A DNA stretch of 64,000 nt from assembly GCF_003020115.1 (NCBI RefSeq), contig NZ_PYFX01000001.1, forward strand, positions 635,501 through 699,500, read 5' to 3'. Shown here in pieces: positions 37,934 to 46,410 of the stretch. The position numbers and the translations under genes were made by a program. The stretch is from Bradyrhizobium sp. MOS002 (GTDB taxonomy: Bacteria > Pseudomonadota > Alphaproteobacteria > Rhizobiales > Xanthobacteraceae). A model generated the notes under the pieces. The model did not search any database, was not told the DNA's origin, and saw only the letters and a program-made list of their open reading frames with translations. How positions within the stretch are numbered: the first letter of the stretch is position 1; the number at the start of each line of letters is the position of its first letter.

Positions 37934-39571
37934 TCACGCCCCCGGCGGCGCGATGTAGATGTTCCAGCTCATCGACGGACCGGCCTTGCCGTGGGTGAAA
38001 CGGCGCGTCGTCATCACGATGCGCTCGGCCTTCGGCGCAACTTCGAACACCCATTTCTCGAACGCCGGCAAACGGCCGTCGGCCGGATCGAACACGCCGA
38101 TGAAGCCGTATCGCTTGACGTCATCGGACGAAATCAACCCGGACCCCCAGGCTTCGAGCGGCGTGAACGCGGCCGGATGATCCGGGCTGTAGAACACCAT
38201 CGGCTGGATCGACTCCATGGTGCCGGCCACGACCGCCCAGCGCGAGGCGAAGCGGGCGTGCCAGGCCTGCGTCAGCTCGCGCGCGAGATCCGAACGCGCG
38301 CCATAAGTCGCCGTGTTGCCGGCATTGGCCGCCATCTCGCGCGCGGCGATCCACGGCGAGGCAATGAGCGTGGCGACGCTGAGCACAAGCCAGATCGCGA
38401 CAATGTTGAACAGCGCAGCACTCTGCACCCGCAACGCCGGGATCGCGACCAGCGCGAGCGGCACCAGGAAGAACAGCGAGATGCCCCAATCGGTCTTCAT
38501 GTAGATGCTGAAGGCCAGCGCGCCCAGCGCGGGGCCGACCGCGACGATGATCTGAATGATCCAGACGTTGCGCGCCTGCGAAAGATTCACGCCAGGATTC
38601 GCGCCGCGGGCCCAGGCCCGCGTGACGATGCGCAAGGGCGCACGCAGCAGCAGCCTGAACCAAGGCGGCACCAGCGCCATCGCCAGCGCGGCCAGCGCCA
38701 CCGGCAAAGCCAGCAGCGCGACATTGTGCAGGGCGTAGCCGGCCACGAGCTGATGCACCTGGCCGCTGTCCTCGAGGCTGTAGGTGTCGCCCGCATAGAT
38801 CAGCGGCAGGAAATGCGCGTCCGCCAGCCAGACGATGTGCGGGATCATCGCCACCACCATCGTCGCGATCGCAACCCATGGCGCCGGTGACGACAGGAAC
38901 CTCATCCGCTCCGGATGGATCAGCGCGGCAAGCCCGATGGCGCCGATCATGGTCAGCACCCAGTATTTGGTCATCAGCGCCAGCGCGCCGGCAAGTCCGA
39001 GCAGGACTCCGGATTGCCAGCTTCGCTTCTCGAACGCATTGAGATAAGCGAGCACGAGGAGCGGCAAAGTGACGAGCTGCAGCAGGTCGGGATTGTACTT
39101 GAAACCCTTGAAATTGAAGATCGGGTAGAGCGCGACCATCACCACGACCAGGAACGCGCGCCGCGCATCCACGACGCGCAGCGCGATGAGCCAGCAGATC
39201 ACCATACCGGTGCCGACGGTCGTCATCGCCAGCGCATAGGTCGCCCAGTCCGTCGGCGGGAACACTGTGAACCAGAGGCCGGCGACCCAGCCCGACAGCG
39301 GCGGGTGCTTGCCATAGCCCCAGAGCAATTTCTGCCCCCAGCCCCAGGCTTCCGCGACGTCCATGTGAACGTCCTGCGCGGCCTTGAGGTTGATCAGGAT
39401 GAAGGTCCAGAGCACCGCATGCAGGATGGCAAGCTGGATCACCAGCCAGAGGCGCGCCTCGGGGCGGGTCGCGCTGGCAACCAGCCAGGCCCGAAAGCGG
39501 GCATAGCTCACCCGGGTCTTCGCGCGCGCTCGGGCAGACGGGATCGAGGTCGTCGACATGGGCCTGGACAT
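37934..39571 (-). CDS. GT39-type membrane glycosyltransferase (ArnT/PMT-like)
   Basis: A 545-residue protein with about ten to twelve membrane helices. The loop after the first helix contains DVAEAWGWGQKLLWGYGKHP then PLSGW, the acidic-plus-HPPL pattern of lipid-linked-sugar transferases (ArnT, RgtA-type, PMT). A periplasmic C-terminal domain follows the last helix. The likely role is transfer of a sugar from a polyprenyl-phosphate donor to lipid A, core or another envelope acceptor; donor and acceptor unknown. Confidence 0.82.
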   Translation of the reverse strand: MSRPMSTTSIPSARARAKTRVSYARFRAWLVASATRPEARLWLVIQLAILHAVLWTFILINLKAAQDVHMDVAEAWGWGQKLLWGYGKHPPLSGWVAGLWFTVFPPTDWATYALAMTTVGTGMVICWLIALRVVDARRAFLVVVMVALYPIFNFKGFKYNPDLLQLVTLPLLVLAYLNAFEKRSWQSGVLLGLAGALALMTKYWVLTMIGAIGLAALIHPERMRFLSSPAPWVAIATMVVAMIPHIVWLADAHFLPLIYAGDTYSLEDSGQVHQLVAGYALHNVALLALPVALAALAMALVPPWFRLLLRAPLRIVTRAWARGANPGVNLSQARNVWIIQIIVAVGPALGALAFSIYMKTDWGISLFFLVPLALVAIPALRVQSAALFNIVAIWLVLSVATLIASPWIAAREMAANAGNTATYGARSDLARELTQAWHARFASRWAVVAGTMESIQPMVFYSPDHPAAFTPLEAWGSGLISSDDVKRYGFIGVFDPADGRLPAFEKWVFEVAPKAERIVMTTRRFTHGKAGPSMSWNIYIAPPGA

Positions 39572-39685
39572 CAGGCGTTGCGTAGCGCGTTTCGGGCCTT
39601 CGTGGAATCAGCTTGGCGTGAACAAAGACCCTGAAAATACAGCAATATGGTTGCCGCACGGGGATGTGAGTGGTATCCCGCGCCC

Positions 39686-41497
<1,812 letters not shown>

Positions 41498-41765
41498 GGC
41501 GAAGGCTTTAGGTCGTCTCGAGCGTGACGAGACAGGTCCCGTCCGAGCTCCTCAGGACCGGATAACAAAAAACGCGAAAACAACCCCATGCACAGTAGCG
41601 AAGGGTTTGTTCGGATTGAACTTTTGATTTTCAGAATCCCGTTTGACCCGTCGGGCAAAACAGGGCCATAATGCCATGATGCACCCCGTGGCAATGCCGT
41701 GCGCATGAGGGGCAGCATCGTCCTCCGGACGCTTTGGGAGGATGTGGGCTTCAGACGAATTGCTT
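41498..41765. other. 268-bp gap after lepA
   Basis: No gene is supported here. It holds a partial palindromic sequence just after lepA (GAGCTCCTCAGGACCGGAT, related to the repeat at 23043) and an inverted repeat at 41648-41667 (GTTTGACCCGTCGGGCAAAA). It marks the left edge of the accessory-looking stretch. Confidence 0.5.
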
Positions 41766-42539
41766 CTACGCTGGAGGCAGCGTCACCCCCGTCAACTCGC
41801 CCAGTCTGTCGAGAAGCCTGTCCTGAAAGTCGACATCGGTCGCTTCGTGCGCCGGCTCTTGTTGGCGGAGGTCATGCCAGTAGCGACCGCTGACCAGAGC
41901 GGCGGGATCATCGCTCACCGCCAGCCAGGTCTGCGTCCGTTGTCCGGTGGCCACGCCGACCGGCGCTCCGGCACCGCCCATTTTGGTGCGTGCCCAGCCG
42001 GGATCGACGGCGTTGCTCAACACCTGCGGCCAACGCCGCGCCAAGGTAAAGGCCAGTGCGACCATGTGCAGCTTGCTCTCCGCGTACGCCTTGGCCGGAT
42101 CCCAGGTTCGCCTGGTCCAGTCGAGATCGCTCAACGATCCCTCTCCGCCGCGATGTAGTCCGCTGCTGAGATACACCAGCCGATCGGGGCGTTTCATCAG
42201 GGCGGTGAGCAAGTAGGGCGCGAGCGTGTTGACCGCCAGGGTGGAGGCGTGGCCTTCGGACGTCGGGCCGCGGCTGCGCTCGGTATAGACCCCGGCGTTG
42301 TGGATGACCGCGTCCATGCGTCCGATTGCGTTGACCTGCTCTGCCACGTGTCTGGTCTGGGCGGCGCTCTTGAGGTCGCCGATCACGACCCGCGCGGAAC
42401 GCGGTTCAAGCTCGGCGATTGCCGCCGCACGTTCCGCTGACCGTGCGTGAAACACGACCTGGTGGCCCTGTTCGAGGAGAGACTGGGCAGCTGCGCGGCC
42501 CAAACCGTCCGTGCTGCCTGTGATGAAAACGATTGCCAT
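41766..42539 (-). CDS. Short-chain dehydrogenase/reductase
   Basis: A 257-residue SDR close to the retinol-dehydrogenase/oxidoreductase group: cofactor motif TGSTDGLGRAAA, NAG in VIHNAGVYTE, catalytic Ser in VYLSSGLH and the intact YAESK catalytic pair. Unlike the SDR at 2984, this one has the full active site. AGGAG lies 6 bp before the ATG at 42539. Substrate unknown. Confidence 0.85.
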   Translation of the reverse strand: MAIVFITGSTDGLGRAAAQSLLEQGHQVVFHARSAERAAAIAELEPRSARVVIGDLKSAAQTRHVAEQVNAIGRMDAVIHNAGVYTERSRGPTSEGHASTLAVNTLAPYLLTALMKRPDRLVYLSSGLHRGGEGSLSDLDWTRRTWDPAKAYAESKLHMVALAFTLARRWPQVLSNAVDPGWARTKMGGAGAPVGVATGQRTQTWLAVSDDPAALVSGRYWHDLRQQEPAHEATDVDFQDRLLDRLGELTGVTLPPA

Positions 42540-42706
42540 TGCCAACTCCTGTCCGGTCCCCGCTTCGGCGCCTCCGTCGAAAGCTCAAGGAGAATGCAAC
42601 ATGCTCGACTGATCACGCCGTGGCGCGGGTTGCGACGAACGAAGACATCACAACCGAACAATCTTCGAAGAAGCGCATTAACATTCGATAAGTTGGGAAT
42701 GACCGC

Positions 42707-43045
42707 ATGTCGAATTTCGTCATGCTGCTGGTCGAGGACGACTCGCTCCAGCGCGAAGTTCTATCCGACCTTCTCAAGGGCGAAGGGTTCGAAGTCGTCG
42801 AATGTGCCACCGCGGAAGCGGCGGAGCTTATCGTGGCGTCGACCGGCAAGGAGCTGCGGGCGCTCATTACCGATCACAACCTCGCGGGGAGGATGACCGG
42901 GCTTGAACTCGCAGAGTACGCGCGCAGTGCTCATCCGGGCCTCAACATCGTGCTGATGTCCGAGATGGTGATGGCACCGCTGCCGCCCAACACGACCTTT
43001 TTGCACAAGCCGTTTGCGCTCGCCCATTTGCTGGCGGCCGTGTAG
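42707..43045 (+). CDS. Orphan single-domain response regulator
   Basis: A 112-residue receiver domain with nothing attached: acidic pair in LLVEDDSLQ, phospho-acceptor Asp56 in LITDHNLAG and Lys in FLHKPFALAH. The beta-4 region is unusual (VLMSEMVMAP in place of a Thr/Ser-containing strand end followed by Ala). No kinase gene is adjacent. Its neighbours are small, stress-type genes, so it may be a phosphate sink or partner in the general stress response; this is inference. Confidence 0.85.
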   Translation: MSNFVMLLVEDDSLQREVLSDLLKGEGFEVVECATAEAAELIVASTGKELRALITDHNLAGRMTGLELAEYARSAHPGLNIVLMSEMVMAPLPPNTTFLHKPFALAHLLAAV

Positions 43046-43062
43046 CCCAGGATCCTCGCACT

Positions 43063-43272
43063 TCATCCGCCAGAATTTTCCGCGCCGACGGCGTTCTCGC
43101 TCTCCGGCACCGTCAGCCGGACGGAGTGACCCTGCCGCATGGCGAGCGATGCCGCCGCAACGGCCGCCTCGAAAGCGGCTTCCTTGGTCTGGCAGGTGTT
43201 CCGCATTTGGGCATCGTGGTCGACGTGCCAGGCACCATCCCTGCCAACAACATCATAGGCCGCGAGGCCCAT
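43063..43272 (-). CDS. Small DUF2188-like hypothetical protein
   Basis: A 69-residue protein with WHVDHDAQMRNTCQTKEAAF, then an Ala-rich helix (AAVAAASLAMRQGH) and a short strand. The pattern resembles DUF2188-type small proteins, but the match is weak. A strong ribosome site (AAGGAGGGA) precedes the ATG at 43272. It is the second gene of a two-gene unit whose first gene ends 14 bp upstream and whose promoter has the EcfG consensus. Confidence 0.68.
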   Translation of the reverse strand: MGLAAYDVVGRDGAWHVDHDAQMRNTCQTKEAAFEAAVAAASLAMRQGHSVRLTVPESENAVGAENSGG

Positions 43273-43286
43273 AGTCTATCCCTCCT

Positions 43287-43460
43287 TCATGCGTCCGGCG
43301 TCGCCTTGGACGCCTGGGTGCTGCTCACCGGGTCCGACGCCGGGAAACTGTCCTTCAAGCCCTTGTCCAGCTCGTCGTCCTTGGCCTTGTCGCGTCGGAT
43401 GCCACGCTTGAGATCTTCCGCGTTCTTGTCCGGCGGTGCCGGATCGAATTTCTCGGTCAT
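43287..43460 (-). CDS. 57-residue conserved small acidic protein (SFPASDP motif)
   Basis: A tiny charged protein, MTEKFDPAPPDKN at the start and DELDKGLKDSFPASDPVSS in the second half. The LDxxLKxSFPASDP pattern recurs in small uncharacterised proteobacterial proteins. AAGGA precedes the ATG at 43460, and an EcfG-type promoter ends 24 bp upstream. The next gene (43063-43272) follows 14 bp after its stop. Function unknown; a general-stress protein by its promoter. Confidence 0.78.
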   Translation of the reverse strand: MTEKFDPAPPDKNAEDLKRGIRRDKAKDDELDKGLKDSFPASDPVSSTQASKATPDA

Positions 43461-43483
43461 CGAGGTGTCCTTTCGCTACCTCA

Positions 43484-43508
43484 AACGCCTTGATCTCCTG
43501 ACCGTTCC
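43484..43508 (-). promoter_or_regulatory. General stress response (EcfG-type sigma) promoter
   Basis: On the minus strand GGAAC (43508-43504) and CGTT (43487-43484) are separated by exactly 16 bp, the consensus of alphaproteobacterial EcfG/RpoE2 promoters. It is placed correctly to transcribe the two small genes at 43460-43063, with a short leader. Confidence 0.75.
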
Positions 43509-43654
43509 TTTCAAGGAACCAATGCTGTCGCGATGTGCCGTCGGGGGGAAAAACCAGAAAGCGCTCGCAGCGCAGCGCTCTTTATTCAGGTTGCATCTAC
43601 CGCTGCAACACATCCTGGGATAGTATCGCGCACCCTTCCAAGCAGGAGAATGCA

Positions 43655-43922
43655 ATGAAAGCTTCGGTTTTTGCGTTAGGGGGCTTGATCATTTTGTCGA
43701 TCACAGCAGCGAACGCAGCTCCCAAACCCGCTGCCGCCCCGACCACGCCGGCCAGCTCGGTCGCATGTTCCACCTCGGGTGGCGGCTTTGGGAGCTACCC
43801 GGCCGGCTGCCGGAACGGCAGCAAACTTCAAGACCTACAATGAATGCAAGGAATCAGGCGTCAAGCGCGGCTGGAGACACGAAGACATGGCATGGTACTG
43901 TAGCGGTCTGGGGCTGCAATAG
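43655..43922 (+). pseudogene. Frameshifted small secreted cysteine protein
   Basis: The first frame gives MKASVFALGGLIILSITAAN (a signal peptide ending near AANAAP), then a Pro/Ala linker and ACSTSGGGFGSYPAGCRNGS before an early stop at 43843. The +1 frame continues without a break as FKTYNECKESGVKRGWR then HEDMAWYCSGLGLQ and stops at 43922. The continuation keeps cysteines and a plausible secreted-domain character, so a single-base insertion near 43820-43830 probably split one gene. AGGAG lies upstream of the ATG. A sequencing error or programmed shift is possible. Confidence 0.6.
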
Positions 43923-44008
43923 CTTGCAGTTGCGAGGCATGGCGGCACGGGCGAACAGCCATTGTGCTGTTTACGGCCGCGGCCCTAGCTCGACGGTCGG
44001 AGCGACCC

Positions 44009-44470
44009 ATGGAATGCACAATCCGGCCCGCACGCGCAGATGATGCCGATGAGATCAGCGCGGTCATCTTGCGAGCGCTGCGGGAAACGAACGCGAAGGA
44101 CTATGCGGACGAGATCATCGAAAGGATCGCGCATAACTTCAGTCCCGATGCCGTACGGCGGCTGATCGAACAACGCACCGTGTTTGTCGCCACGATCCGC
44201 AGCCGCATCGTCGCGACCGCAGGTCTCGACGGAAACGTGGTCCGCACGGTCTTCGTGGCTCCCGATGTTCAGGCCCGGGGCATCGGCAAGCTGCTGATGG
44301 CCGAGATCGAGCGCACGGCGCGCGCACGAAACGTCGCTTCGCTGACCGTCCCTTCTTCCGTCACCGCCGAGACTTTCTACGCGCGGCTCGGGTTCAAGGC
44401 GGTGCACGACAGCTATCATGGTGACGAACGCACGATCATCATGGAGCGCCTGCTAAAGGACCCGATCTAG
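44009..44470 (+). CDS. GNAT family N-acetyltransferase
   Basis: A 153-residue GNAT protein: CTIRPARADDADEIS opens the fold, and the acetyl-CoA loop is VFVAPDVQARGIGKLLM, with ETFYARLGFKAVHDS as motif B. Substrate unknown. The ATG at 44009 is chosen over an earlier TTG or Met because GNAT domains begin at this point. Confidence 0.85.
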   Translation: MECTIRPARADDADEISAVILRALRETNAKDYADEIIERIAHNFSPDAVRRLIEQRTVFVATIRSRIVATAGLDGNVVRTVFVAPDVQARGIGKLLMAEIERTARARNVASLTVPSSVTAETFYARLGFKAVHDSYHGDERTIIMERLLKDPI

Positions 44471-44515
44471 GTTGGCTGTCTCCAGGATGCAGCGGCCAGC
44501 GGGCTTATGGTATCG

Positions 44516-45916
44516 CTACCGCCGCGCGGCGAGCACGTTCGAAGGAGCCGTTTGCAACGCTGCGCGCCTCTCGACCAGGGCATGATCGAACAGTTCGAGC
44601 ACCAGGCCGAAGGCTGCCAGCTCCTCCTCCTCGATGGCGCCGTCATCATAGCAGCCAAGTGTTTCGACGATGATGCCATCGACCTCCTGCTGCATGGCCA
44701 ATAGTTCGTGGTCGAATTCCGCGGTGCGTACCTTGGAAACCAGGGCCAGAATTCTGTTGCGATGGCTGGTGTTCTCGTCCCTTTCGTCCCGATTGAGATA
44801 TTGACGCAGCCAGGCGCCGGCCGAACCAATGCCGGAGAGAAGCAGGAGCGCAAACCAGAAGTAGTCGCCGTATTTGTCGAGGAAGGTTCGCTCGGTCCCG
44901 TCGATCACGGCCGCCGCTCCCCGGTGTACCGGCAGCTCGGCTTCTTTCTCGGTGTCCGGCTTGGTGATTTGCGCAGCGCCAGGCACTTGCCTCGCAATCG
45001 CCTGCCGGAGGGCGAATTGCTGGCGGTAAAACGCCGCCACGGTCGTTTCGGACAGGGCTTTCGGTGCGACGATCAAATGACTGACACTGACAGTCTCCAC
45101 CTTGTCGTCGGGCCAGGCTGGACTCGCATTGAACATGCTTGGCGGAATTTCCTCCGATTCATAACGCGGATGCTTCAGGGCGATGGCTTCCGATGCTTCG
45201 ATCGCGAGAAATTTCGGCTCGCCACGCGTCCGGGCGGTCGCGGCCACCGCGTCGGCGGTTATCTTGCTGTCGAGTGGACCAACAGCCATGAAGGCGTCGA
45301 GGCTCGGGTCACGCGCCAGCTCCTCGAGCTGGCCCGTGCCGAATTGAGTGACCGTGACCTTGTCCGGCTCCACACCGGCCGCGCTCAGGATGACTCTCAG
45401 CAACGCGGCGTTCGCCGGGGTCGCGCCGATCACTCCCACTCTGCGCCCTGCGAGGTCGGCGATCTCCTTGATTTTCGGCGCCGGCTTTCGCTTGGAGCCC
45501 TTGCCCGCAACTCCCGAAGGAGACCACAGCACGACGAAGTTCTTGCGCAAGATGACGACCGTTTGCGCGTCCGCCGGCATTTCCAGATCGCCGCGACCGA
45601 CCGCAAGGTCGGCCTTGCCGACACCAAGCAGAGCGAGAGCTTCGGCCGCCCCGGCTGTCACGATCGGAGACAGCTTCACAGTCCTGCTTTCGCTGGCAAA
45701 GGCCTCGGTCATCGCCTCGATCACCTTGTGATCGTTGCTCCCCGGCGGTCCGACGGCAATCCGGAGAGTTATCGGCCGCAGCGCGTAATACAATGTACCC
45801 GCAGCGGTTCCGAAAACGAGAAATCCGACGGCTAAAATCAGCAATAGGGTCTTTGTCTGTCTCCGCCCTCGGCGGGCTGCGTCACTGCGTATCATCGGGG
45901 GCTCAGACGAGGACAT
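44516..45916 (-). CDS. Membrane-anchored TAXI-family solute-binding protein
   Basis: A 466-residue protein. An N-terminal anchor (TLLLILAVGFLVFGTAAGTL) leads to a TAXI/TRAP-type binding domain (LRIAVGPPGSNDHKVIEAMT; RRVGVIGATPANAALLRVIL; APKALSETTVAAFYRQQFAL), then a second membrane helix (YFWFALLLLSGIGSAGAWL) and a cytoplasmic helical tail of about 100 residues. Ordinary TAXI proteins are free periplasmic receptors for TRAP transporters, and no TRAP membrane subunit is near. The two helices and tail suggest a sensor. The ATG at 45895 is an alternative start. Confidence 0.8.
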   Translation of the reverse strand: MSSSEPPMIRSDAARRGRRQTKTLLLILAVGFLVFGTAAGTLYYALRPITLRIAVGPPGSNDHKVIEAMTEAFASESRTVKLSPIVTAGAAEALALLGVGKADLAVGRGDLEMPADAQTVVILRKNFVVLWSPSGVAGKGSKRKPAPKIKEIADLAGRRVGVIGATPANAALLRVILSAAGVEPDKVTVTQFGTGQLEELARDPSLDAFMAVGPLDSKITADAVAATARTRGEPKFLAIEASEAIALKHPRYESEEIPPSMFNASPAWPDDKVETVSVSHLIVAPKALSETTVAAFYRQQFALRQAIARQVPGAAQITKPDTEKEAELPVHRGAAAVIDGTERTFLDKYGDYFWFALLLLSGIGSAGAWLRQYLNRDERDENTSHRNRILALVSKVRTAEFDHELLAMQQEVDGIIVETLGCYDDGAIEEEELAAFGLVLELFDHALVERRAALQTAPSNVLAARR

Positions 45917-46051
45917 TTGGCGCTGCCGGTTGGAGGTCAAAAATCGCTGCCTGCTTTGGAAGAGTACCATGCTCTTCTGGAAAACGATAATGTCCGGGAA
46001 GCGCCACTGGTTTCTCGGGGGCCGGCGTAAGCTTTTCGATCTTGCACCATT

Positions 46052-46310
46052 CGCCGCCGGAAGCCTTCATGCAGATGCTGGAGGAGATCGCGACAGCGAA
46101 TGCCTCCACCGCCGGGTGCCTCGGCCAATGCACGGTCTGTGCGATGATCGCCGCCTCGCGCGATCGCGCATGAGGCGCGGGCGGTTGAGGGCGGTTATCG
46201 CGTCACGGCGCGCTGGGATCTTGCCTCGGGCTCGCGGCAGGCGAGCCGGCTTGGGGCGCATGTCCGAATCGTCGGTTGCGATGGCGCGCCGTGCAAGAAT
46301 GCCGACAGTA
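46052..46310 (+). pseudogene. Decayed fragment of the acyl-CoA dehydrogenase gene at 49316
   Basis: The segment matches codons about 60-165 of the intact gene at 49316-50470 at high identity over most of its length (for example GCCTTCATGCAGATGCTGGA and GGCTATCGCGTCACGGCGCG occur in both). It lacks roughly 60 bp in the middle and carries frame-breaking changes, so it cannot be translated. It lies in the 494-bp gap between the TAXI and phosphoesterase genes. The remaining parts of that gap show nothing I recognise. Confidence 0.88.
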
Positions 46311-46410
46311 GTGACGTGCTGCACAACACTTGCACCAAATTCTACCTTTACGGGTATTTGCAACCCCGCCTATACTCGAAATTTCGATGACCGGCGGGGA
46401 GGAACCTTAG

